From: Rhodobacterales bacterium
Lineage (GTDB): Bacteria > Pseudomonadota > Alphaproteobacteria > Rhodobacterales > Rhodobacteraceae
Reading direction: 5' to 3'
Length of the DNA: 42,076 nt
Assembly (NCBI GenBank): GCA_026400325.1
Contig: JAPLPF010000162.1
Span: 5,608-47,683, forward strand
The notes under the pieces were generated by a model. The model was given only the letters and a program-made list of their open reading frames with translations. It was not told where the DNA came from and made no database searches. This document shows positions 35,499 through 42,076 of this stretch, piece by piece. Both the position numbers and the translations under genes were made by a program. How positions within the stretch are numbered: the first letter of the stretch is position 1; each line of letters opens with the position of its first letter.

Positions 35499-36548
35499 AT
35501 GCCCGGAGCGCCGTTTCTCAACCTCGTGCTGGCCTTTGCGCTTGTGCTGATGGTCGGCTGGCTGCTGATCGTCGGCCAGGCCATCATCCTGCCCATCGTG
35601 CTTGCCATAATCGCGGTCTATATCCTGACCACGGCGGCCGAGGCCCTTGGCAGGGTGCCGGTGGTGCGGCACCTGCCATCGGTGGTGCTGCATGGTCTGG
35701 TTCTCTTGCTGTTCACGCTGGCCGTGGTGGCGCTGGCCTTGATCGTTGCGGTGACGATGAACGACCTTGTCGCCGCGATGCCGCGCTATCAGCAGAACCT
35801 TGAAGGGCTTGCCGTCAAGGTTGCCGCGATGGGCGGTCTGGAAAACGCGACCTGGGATGACATCGTGGATGTCACCGTCGGCAAGCTGAACCTGCAGGCG
35901 ATCATGCTGCGCGTGCTTGGCGGGGTTTCCAGCCTGGGGCTGACGCTGTTTCTGGTGGTCGTCTATTCCGGCTTTCTGATCGTCGAAAGGCGGCGCTTGC
36001 CGGAACGGCTGGCCGTGGCCTTTCCACAAGGCGATCAGGCCGAGCTTACTGGCAAGATCCTGCGCGACGTGAACAGCAAGATCGGCGACTATCTGACGAT
36101 CAAGACAGGCATCAACATCATCCTTGGGGCGCTGTCCTTCGTGATCCTTTGGGGCATGGGTGTCGACTTTGCCCTGTTCTGGGCCGTGATGATCGGGCTT
36201 TTCAATTATATCCCCTATGCCGGGTCGATCCTTGGGGTGATCCTGCCGGTCACCCTGTCCCTGGCGCAGTTCGGGTCGCTGGGGACAACGGCTGTTCTTG
36301 GGGGTCTTCTGATCGCGGCGCAGGCTTATGTCGGCAACATCCTTGAACCCAGGGTGATCGGGCGGCAGCTGAACCTCAGCCCGCTGGTCGTTCTGGTGTC
36401 GCTGTCGGTCTGGGCAACGATCTGGGGCCTTCCGGGGGCGCTGCTTGCCATTCCGCTGACCGCGATGATCGCCATCATTTGCGGGGCCTTCGCGCCGACA
36501 CGGTTCATCGCAGTCCTGCTGGCGAATGAGGCCGAGGGGAAACACTGA
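35499..36548 (+). CDS. AI-2E family transporter (PerM/YdiK type)
   Basis: 349 residues with about eight hydrophobic segments in the family layout: two N-terminal helices, a soluble loop (about 85-130), and the conserved FNYIPYAGSILGVILPVTLS and ILEPRVIGRQLNLSPLVVLV. Family members include TqsA and sodium/proton antiporters, so the name says little of substrate. The ATG at 35499 lies 13 bases after the HdeD gene. It ends 106 bases before the baeRF-type gene; that gap holds a good ribosome binding site but no other gene. Confidence 0.87.
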   Translation: MPGAPFLNLVLAFALVLMVGWLLIVGQAIILPIVLAIIAVYILTTAAEALGRVPVVRHLPSVVLHGLVLLLFTLAVVALALIVAVTMNDLVAAMPRYQQNLEGLAVKVAAMGGLENATWDDIVDVTVGKLNLQAIMLRVLGGVSSLGLTLFLVVVYSGFLIVERRRLPERLAVAFPQGDQAELTGKILRDVNSKIGDYLTIKTGINIILGALSFVILWGMGVDFALFWAVMIGLFNYIPYAGSILGVILPVTLSLAQFGSLGTTAVLGGLLIAAQAYVGNILEPRVIGRQLNLSPLVVLVSLSVWATIWGLPGALLAIPLTAMIAIICGAFAPTRFIAVLLANEAEGKH

Positions 36549-36654
36549 ACCCGCGGCCGGGCCGGTGACGCTGATTTGAATGTTTTCGAAACGGGTCTTG
36601 CCCGTCCAGACGCCGCCCAACCGTCCTATTCCCCTGCCCAAGATGGAGTGAGCC

Positions 36655-37776
36655 ATGCTTTACGTCGACCTTCCGACCCGCGCCGAGATCCTGCAGCTTG
36701 CCGGAACCCGCGCGGCCCCCGCCGTCACGATCTATCTGGCGACCACCCCCCTGACCGAGGCCGCGCAGGCCGACCGGATCGCCCTGAAGAACCTGGCCAA
36801 GGATGCGATTGCCCAGCTCAAGGCTGCAGACACCGACAAGCGCAGCATCTGGCCCATCGAAGAAGCCATCGCCGAGATCGAATCGGATGACGCGTTCTGG
36901 GCGCACCAGGCCAACAGTCTTGCCATCCTTGTGACCCCCGACAGCCTGCGCACCTTCCGCCTGCCGTCGCGGCTGGAAAGCAGCGTCCATGTGTCGGACC
37001 GCTTCCATCTCAAGCCGCTTCTGCGCGCCGTCACGTTCCGCCAGAACGCCTATGTGCTTGCCATCGGCAAGGGCGCCGTGCGCCTGATCGAGGTGTCGCC
37101 CGACCTGCCTCCGCATCCTGTTGCCGTTCCCGGCCTGCCACGCGACATGGCAGACGCCATCGGCCGCCGCAGCCACAGCGAACGCAAGCAGCAAGGTGGC
37201 AGTGGCGAAGCTACCAGCGAGAACGCCCTGATGACCCGCTATGCCCGCACGGTGGACGAGGCTCTGCGCCCGGTCCTGTCCGGGCATGAACGCCCGCTGA
37301 TCGTGGCGGCGGCGGAACCGATGGCGTCGATCTACCGGTCTGTCAGCAGCTATGCCCACACCGCTGCCGAAACGCTGGGCGGATCGGCCGACCATACGGC
37401 CGACCATGTGCTGGCCAGCGAAGCCCGCGCCGTGCTGGATGGCCTTCACGCCGCACAGATCGCCGATCTTGCGGCCCTTTACACGACCCGCGAAGGTCAG
37501 GGCCGGGCCACCACAGACATTGCCCAGGCCGCCCGCGCCGCCACCTTCGGCGCCATCGACACGCTGATCGTCGATATCAACGTCACCGTGCCCGGCACGG
37601 TCGACGACGAAACCGGCGCGGTCACCTTTGCCGACAGCGATGATGCCGTCACCTATGGCGTCGTGGACGAGATTGTCAGCCGCGCGCTGCGGTCAGGGGC
37701 GCATATCGTCGCCGCCCGCAAGGATGACGTGCCCGGCAAGGGGGCGCTGGCCGCGATCCTGCGCTACGCGCTTTGA
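36655..37776 (+). CDS. baeRF-family protein (bacterial archaeo-eukaryotic release factor homologue)
   Basis: 373 residues. The pattern matches the baeRF type 11 branch: an N-terminal part with AVTIYLATTP, a central ASVHVSDRFHLKPLLRAV-like stretch (SSVHVSDRFHLKPLLRAVTF) and FVLAIGKGAVRLIEV-like AYVLAIGKGAVRLIEV, and a C-terminal L7Ae-like domain with ATFGAIDTLIVDINVTVPG and ending AAILRYAL. This group is related to eRF1 and Vms1 and is thought to act on stalled ribosomes or peptidyl-tRNA. GGAG precedes ATG 36655. It stands among stress-type genes. Assignment to the group is fair; activity is inferred. Confidence 0.75.
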   Translation: MLYVDLPTRAEILQLAGTRAAPAVTIYLATTPLTEAAQADRIALKNLAKDAIAQLKAADTDKRSIWPIEEAIAEIESDDAFWAHQANSLAILVTPDSLRTFRLPSRLESSVHVSDRFHLKPLLRAVTFRQNAYVLAIGKGAVRLIEVSPDLPPHPVAVPGLPRDMADAIGRRSHSERKQQGGSGEATSENALMTRYARTVDEALRPVLSGHERPLIVAAAEPMASIYRSVSSYAHTAAETLGGSADHTADHVLASEARAVLDGLHAAQIADLAALYTTREGQGRATTDIAQAARAATFGAIDTLIVDINVTVPGTVDDETGAVTFADSDDAVTYGVVDEIVSRALRSGAHIVAARKDDVPGKGALAAILRYAL

Positions 37777-37801
37777 TCGCGACCGTGGCAAGCCGCCTTC
37801 G

Positions 37802-37822
37802 GGCCGGGGTAAACCCCTGGCC
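37802..37822 (+). terminator. GC-rich stem-loop after the baeRF gene
   Basis: GGCCGGGG, a 4-base loop TAAA, and CCCC-T-GGCC pair into an 8-base stem with one bulged T, 25 bases after the stop. No T-run follows. The rest of the 187-base gap to the next gene shows a TTGACA (37847-37852) without a clear -10 partner. Confidence 0.4.
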
Positions 37823-37963
37823 TGAAGCCTGGTGGACCGCCGTTTCTTGACACCTCTAGGCGGACGACTGTTTCGCCTTGGCCGTTGTAAGGACCGTCAA
37901 GGAATTTCGCCCCCATCCTTCCGGTGATGCTAGGCTGGTTCCGGATCCCGGAAAGGAACCGCC

Positions 37964-38398
37964 ATGACAGCTTCGACCCGAACCCCCGGCAGCGTGATCT
38001 GGTCGCTGCTTGTGGCAATGCTGAACGCAACGCTGATCCTTGTGGCCCTGTGCCTTTGGCTGGGCTGGCATGTCATGTCCGAGGCCCGGGCCATCACGGA
38101 CCGGCTGGCCGACGGCATGGCGCTTCTGACCCCGGTGACCGACGAACTCGCAGGCCTACGCGCCGAAGTGGCCGGGCTTCGCGGTGATCTGGCCAGCTTG
38201 CCGGGGCAGGCCGCCGGATCAGCGGCCCTGACGGCCTTTGGCGACCGTCTTGCTGCGCTTGACAGCCGCCTCACCACAACCGGCGACCGGATCGACGCCA
38301 TGACCGCAGACCCCGGTGCGCTGATCGACCGGGCAGTGGACCGCGCGGCGCTTCAGATAAAATCCGGCATTGCGGCCTGCACGCCGCCCAACACCTGA
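37964..38398 (+). CDS. Hypothetical single-helix membrane protein with coiled coil
   Basis: 144 residues, unknown family. One membrane helix (about 12-36, SLLVAMLNATLILVALCLWL) is followed by a heptad-rich stretch (about 45-115; repeated L-A-x-L-R-A-E-V-A-G-L-R) likely to form a coiled coil facing the periplasm or cytoplasm, and a short tail. AAGGA precedes ATG 37964. It ends exactly where the convergent glpR gene ends, with no spacer. Possible roles are scaffolding or signalling, but nothing decides between them. Confidence 0.65.
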   Translation: MTASTRTPGSVIWSLLVAMLNATLILVALCLWLGWHVMSEARAITDRLADGMALLTPVTDELAGLRAEVAGLRGDLASLPGQAAGSAALTAFGDRLAALDSRLTTTGDRIDAMTADPGALIDRAVDRAALQIKSGIAACTPPNT

Positions 38399-39160
38399 TT
38401 AATCCGCCACCGTGACCGATGTGCCCCATTCGGCACACAGCGCCTGAAGGTCGGGCACAAGCGGCAGGTCGGTGAACAGCCTGTCGATGTCACGCAACGA
38501 CACGATCCGCACCGGGGCCTTGCGCTGGAACTTCGAGGCGTCGCAGACAAGGTAGGTCTGCCGCGCCCGGCGGATCAGGGTCTGGCTGACCCGCACTTCC
38601 TGCAGGTCGAAGTCCAGAAGATCGCCGTCGCTGTCCAGCGCCGAGGCGCCGATGATCGCGAAATCCACCTTGAACTGCTCGATGAACTGCGCCGTCAGAT
38701 CACCCACCAGCCCGCCATCCGACCGGCGCAGCACGCCGCCTGCCACCATCACCTCGCAACTGTCGTTGGCAACAAGGATGTTCGCAACATTCATGTTGTT
38801 GGTCACCACCGTCAGGTTGCGGTGGGTCAGCAATTCCCGCGCGACAGCCTCGGTCGTGGTGCCGATGTTCAGGAACAGCGACGAGTTGTCGGGGATCATC
38901 CGCGCGCAGGCCCGGGCGATGGCTGCCTTCGGTTCGTTGTTCAGGCGGCGGCGTTCCTCGTATCCGATGTTGGCAACACCGGTGCGGATCACCGCGCCGC
39001 CATAGACCCGGTCCAGCAGCCCCGCATCCGCCAGGTCAGTCAGATCACGCCGGATCGTCTGCAAGGTCACTCCGAACCGGTCTGCCAGAGTTTCCACCAC
39101 CACGCGGCCTTCGACCCGGGCGATGTCAAGGATTTCAGTCTGACGAAAGCTAAGCGCCAT
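38399..39160 (-). CDS. glpR: DeoR-family regulator, GlpR-like
   Basis: 253 residues. The N-terminal DeoR helix-turn-helix (about 5-57) has FRQTEILDIARVEGRVVVET and LQTIRRDLTDLADAGLLDRV then YGGA, and the C-terminal sugar-phosphate-sensing domain shows FLNIGTTTEAVARELL and VAGGVLRRSDGGLVG. It is divergent from glpD, so it is almost surely the glycerol-3-phosphate-responsive repressor of the glp operon. AAGGAC stands six bases before ATG 39160; the longer start to 39268 has none. Its stop abuts the convergent hypothetical gene. Confidence 0.88.
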   Translation of the reverse strand: MALSFRQTEILDIARVEGRVVVETLADRFGVTLQTIRRDLTDLADAGLLDRVYGGAVIRTGVANIGYEERRRLNNEPKAAIARACARMIPDNSSLFLNIGTTTEAVARELLTHRNLTVVTNNMNVANILVANDSCEVMVAGGVLRRSDGGLVGDLTAQFIEQFKVDFAIIGASALDSDGDLLDFDLQEVRVSQTLIRRARQTYLVCDASKFQRKAPVRIVSLRDIDRLFTDLPLVPDLQALCAEWGTSVTVAD

Positions 39161-39320
39161 CAGGGGTCCTTCTGCCACATCGGCAGGTCTTTCCCGCTGA
39201 TCTAGGGTGCAGGGTGGTGCTGCGTCAAGCAAACGCTGAAATTGGCAGCGCAGCAATTGACGCTGCATCGCAGAAAATAGGGCGGGATAAATGATCCTTC
39301 TCGCCCGTTACTTGCCAAAA

Positions 39321-39348
39321 CGAACAACAACGAAAACAAATGTTGACA
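39321..39348 (+). promoter_or_regulatory. Direct repeats and -35 box in the glpR/glpD region
   Basis: Two tandem decamers, CGAACAACAA and CGAAAACAAA (39321-39340), directly abut a perfect TTGACA (39343-39348) on the glpD strand. Read on the other strand they give TTCGTT/TTTTCG units, as in operators of DeoR-type repressors. A GlpR dimer bound here would cover the promoter. No good -10 hexamer was found at the expected distance. Confidence 0.55.
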
Positions 39349-39397
39349 AGACCGGACGCGCGCCAGAAAGTCCGCCCACCGAGGGGGGAGAGCTTTG

Positions 39398-40987
39398 GTG
39401 ACAAGTCGGGGCGATCAGTCCGGCGTTTTCGATCTGTTCGTGATCGGGGGCGGCATCAACGGCTGCGGGATCGCCCGCGACGCCGCCGGGCGTGGCCTGT
39501 CGGTCGCCCTGGCCGAAATGGGTGATCTTGCCTCGGCCACCTCCAGCGCATCGACCAAGCTGTTCCACGGCGGGCTGCGCTATCTGGAGTATTTCGAATT
39601 CCACCTCGTCCGCGAATCCCTGTCCGAGCGGGAGACGCTGCTTTCGGCGATGCCGCATATCAGCTGGCCAATGCGTTTTGTGCTGCCCTATCACCCCGAC
39701 ATGCGGTTCGAGGGGCAGACCCCGGCGGGCAAGCTTCTGGCCACGGTCATGCCCTGGATGAAGGGGCGTCGTCCGGCCTGGATGATCCGGCTGGGCCTGT
39801 TCCTTTATGACAACCTTGGTGGACGGAAGATCCTGCCGGGGACACGGACAGTGGACCTCAAGACCGACCCTGTCGGCAAGCCGCTGCAATCGCGCTTTGC
39901 CCATGCCTACGAATATTCGGACTGCTGGGTCGAGGATTCGCGGCTGGTCGTGCTGAACGCCCGGGATGCCGAGGCGCGGGGCGCCCGGATCATGACGCGG
40001 ACCAAGGTGCTGTCGGCCGAACGGGCGGGTGATCTGTGGCAGATCACCGTCGATCATGACGGGCAGCCCGAGGTCATTCCTGCCAGGGCCATCGTGAACG
40101 CGGGCGGCCCCTGGGTGGAACAGGTGGTGCGCGGCACCTTGCGGCTGAACTCGTCCGAAGGCGTGCGCCTTGTGCGTGGCAGCCACATCGTGACGAAAAA
40201 GCTTTACGATCACGACAAGTGCTACTTCTTTCAGGGCGAGGATGGCCGGATCATCTTTGCCATTCCCTACGAGCAGGACTTCACCCTGATCGGCACCACG
40301 GACCAGGACCACAAGCAACCCCCGGGTGAGGCTGTGGTCTGCACGGAAGCCGAACAGGATTACCTTTGCGCCTTCGCCTCGCGCTATTTTGCCAAGCCGG
40401 TGACGCGCAAGGATATCGTCTGGACCTATTCCGGCGTCCGGCCCCTGTATGATGACGGCGCGAAATCGGCCACGGCGGCGACACGGGACTATGTCCTTAG
40501 CGTCGATGCGACCGGGGCGCCGCTGTTGAACGTGTTCGGCGGCAAGATCACCACTTACCGGCGGCTGGCGGAATCGGCGATGGACAAGCTGGTGCCGTTC
40601 TTTCCCGGCCTCAAAGGCACATGGACCGCGCGCGTGCCGCTGCCCGGCGGCGATTTTCCGGTCGATGGCGTCGCCGACCTGACGGCGCGTCTGGCGCAGG
40701 ACTATCCGTTTCTTGACGCCTATTGGACCGGTCGCCTGATCCGCGCCTATGGGACCGAGGCCTGGTCGGTGCTGGGGCCCGCCAAGACGCCTGATGACCT
40801 GGGCCGCGCCTTCGGTGCCACCCTGACCGAAGCCGAGCTGCGCTGGCTGCGCGCGCACGAATACGCGCACACGGTCGAAGATGTGATCTGGCGCCGCTCA
40901 AAGCTGGGGCTGCGGCTGAACAAGGAACAGACCGCAGCCATCGCGGCCTTCATGGAGGCCGAAGAGATGCGGGCGGCGGCAGAATGA
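39398..40987 (+). CDS. glpD: Aerobic glycerol-3-phosphate dehydrogenase
   Basis: 529 residues. The FAD fold begins with FDLFVIGGGINGCGIARDAA, and the family marks SSASTKLFHGGLRYLEYFEF and NAGGPWVEQV are present, as is the C-terminal WTYSGVRPLYDDG. It oxidises glycerol-3-phosphate to dihydroxyacetone phosphate and feeds electrons to ubiquinone at the inner membrane. GTG 39398 is preferred to TTG 39395, because GGGGAG then stands seven bases upstream. It is divergent from glpR and followed 34 bases later by glpS, so uptake and oxidation of glycerol are in one transcript. Confidence 0.95.
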   Translation: MTSRGDQSGVFDLFVIGGGINGCGIARDAAGRGLSVALAEMGDLASATSSASTKLFHGGLRYLEYFEFHLVRESLSERETLLSAMPHISWPMRFVLPYHPDMRFEGQTPAGKLLATVMPWMKGRRPAWMIRLGLFLYDNLGGRKILPGTRTVDLKTDPVGKPLQSRFAHAYEYSDCWVEDSRLVVLNARDAEARGARIMTRTKVLSAERAGDLWQITVDHDGQPEVIPARAIVNAGGPWVEQVVRGTLRLNSSEGVRLVRGSHIVTKKLYDHDKCYFFQGEDGRIIFAIPYEQDFTLIGTTDQDHKQPPGEAVVCTEAEQDYLCAFASRYFAKPVTRKDIVWTYSGVRPLYDDGAKSATAATRDYVLSVDATGAPLLNVFGGKITTYRRLAESAMDKLVPFFPGLKGTWTARVPLPGGDFPVDGVADLTARLAQDYPFLDAYWTGRLIRAYGTEAWSVLGPAKTPDDLGRAFGATLTEAELRWLRAHEYAHTVEDVIWRRSKLGLRLNKEQTAAIAAFMEAEEMRAAAE

Positions 40988-41021
40988 CGGCAAGGGATTT
41001 GACCATGCAAAGGGGGCAGGC

Positions 41022-42049
41022 ATGACCCTTGAACTTGACGGGGTGACCAAGGTCGTCGCGGGCCGGACCCATGTCCACCCCACCAATCTGCGGCTGGATC
41101 GGGGCACCATGAACGTGCTGCTTGGTCCGACGCTTTCGGGCAAGACCACGCTGATGCGGCTGATGGCGGGGCTGGATGCGCCGACCGCTGGCCGCGTGCT
41201 GGTGGATGGTGTCGATGTCACCGGCATGCGGGTGCAGGACCGCAAGGTCGCGATGGTCTACCAGCAGTTCATCAACTACCCGTCGATGAGCGTGTATGAC
41301 AACATCGCCTCGCCCCTGCGCCTGATGGGCAAAAGTGCCGCCGAAATCGACGTGGCCGTGAAAAAGACCGCCGACATGATGAAGCTGGGGCCGCTTCTTG
41401 CCCGCCGCCCGCTGGAGTTGTCGGGCGGCCAGCAGCAACGCTGCGCCCTGGCCCGTGCGCTGGTGAAAGGTGCGTCGCTGGTCCTTCTGGACGAGCCGCT
41501 GGCGAACCTCGACTACAAGCTGCGCGAGGAATTGCGCGCCGAGATCCCGAAGATTTTCGCCGAAAGCGGCGCAATCTTCGTCTATGCCACGACGGAACCG
41601 GAAGAGGCGCTGCTTCTGGGCGGCAATACCGCGACCCTTTGGGAAGGCCGCGTCACCCAGTTTGGCCCGACGCCCCAGGTCTACCGCCTGCCGGCCGATG
41701 CAACGACGGCGCGGGTTTTTTCCGACCCGCCGATGAACTTCGTGCCGCTGCGAAAGTCGGGCAGCCACATAAGCCTTGGCGCCGATGTCGCGACACCGGC
41801 TTCGGGCGCTTTGGCCGGCTTGGCAGATGGCACCTATGTCGCCGGGTTCCGCGCGAACCATCTGGCCTTGAACCGCCATTCCGGCGCGGCGGTCGGCTTT
41901 CCCTGCCGGGTATCAGTGACCGAGATCACCGGATCGGAAAGCTTTCTGCACCTGACGCATGGCGGCGACCGCTGGGTCGGGCTGGTGCATGGGGTGCATG
42001 ACCTTGCCCCGGGAACCGAGGTTCAGGTCTGGCTTGATCCTGCCCACGT
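41022..42049 (+). CDS. glpS: Glycerol ABC transporter ATP-binding protein, 3' end missing
   Basis: At least 342 residues, cut by the contig end. The ATPase core has Walker A LLGPTLSGKTTLMRL (G35-T42, with the unusual T-L-S), the Q-loop VYQQFINYPSMSVYDN, the signature ELSGGQQQRCALARAL and Walker B LVLLDEPLANLD. A C-terminal TOBE-type domain follows (about 240-340, ending near LDPAH). The Walker A LLGPTLSGKT and the QFINYP motif are those of GlpS, one of the two ATPases of the GlpSTPQV glycerol importer known from rhizobia. GGGGG stands before ATG 41022. The reading frame runs on into adapter sequence after 42049, so no true stop is seen; glpT and the permeases should follow. Confidence 0.88.
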
Positions 42050-42076
42050 AGATCGGAAGAGCACGTGTAGGGAAAG
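42050..42076. other. Illumina adapter sequence at the contig end (artefact)
   Basis: The last 27 bases read AGATCGGAAGAGC, then AC and GTGTAGGGAAAG. The first part is the common TruSeq adapter start, and the last part is the P5-side adapter read in reverse, with a two-base mismatch at the join. This is not genomic sequence, and glpS should be taken as ending near 42049. Confidence 0.93.

Noticed and set aside
35334-36656. 440-codon minus-strand open frame
   Set aside because: Antisense shadow of the HdeD and AI-2E-type genes; peptide is Gln/His/Asp-rich without any domain.
39308-40870. 520-codon minus-strand open frame opposite glpD
   Set aside because: Antisense shadow; glpD is unmistakable on the other strand.

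Overview
The window looks like chromosomal DNA of an alphaproteobacterium of the Rhodobacteraceae type. The basis is the high G+C (about two thirds by eye), tightly packed operons with many ATGA start/stop overlaps, the hisS-hisZ-hisG order next to slyX, a Tat-dependent BMP binding protein, and a glycerol ABC-transporter ATPase (glpS type) beside glpD with a divergent DeoR regulator. No database search was possible; assignments rest on motifs, lengths and context. The last 27 bases look like Illumina adapter, so this is probably a short-read (perhaps metagenomic) contig that ends inside the last gene.

Layout. (1) 1-11860 is a nitrogen-scavenging locus. At the left are an alpha/beta hydrolase (cut by the window edge) and an isopenicillin-N-synthase-like Fe(II) oxygenase, divergent from allophanate hydrolase atzF. 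A long minus-strand operon converges on atzF: BMP-family binding protein, two permeases, a biuret-hydrolase-type cysteine hydrolase, a two-domain ABC ATPase, a second cysteine hydrolase, a 5-formyl-THF cyclo-ligase-like protein and an AtzH/HpxZ protein. A LysR regulator lies divergent to the binding protein, with a clear T-N11-A palindrome before its start. The simplest reading is uptake of a urea-like or ureide N compound, its hydrolysis by way of biuret to allophanate, and release of ammonia by AtzF. No ring-opening enzyme such as cyanuric acid hydrolase is present. (2) 11900-12030 holds a small IS3-type transposase remnant. (3) 12091-16824 carries hisG, hisZ and hisS (minus), and divergent slyX plus an AbrB-type membrane protein. 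(4) 16958-21902 has two tandem SLC13/TrkA-C transporters, the first broken by an internal deletion, then an M20 peptidase that is also broken. (5) 22031-31801 has a lipoprotein hydrolase, an RND pump operon (MFP-RND-MFS), an AbgT-type transporter with a one-base frameshift, and an outer-membrane porin-like barrel. (6) 31953-38398 is a set of envelope or stress-type genes: a beta-helix membrane protein, a patatin, HdeD, an AI-2E family permease, a baeRF-type release-factor homologue and a single-TM coiled-coil protein. (7) 38399-42049 is glpR, glpD and the start of glpS.

Three genes within about 13 kb (17480-29877) are interrupted. They may be real pseudogenes or assembly faults; the adapter tail argues for caution. 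I saw no rRNA, tRNA, CRISPR array, phage genes or replication origin.
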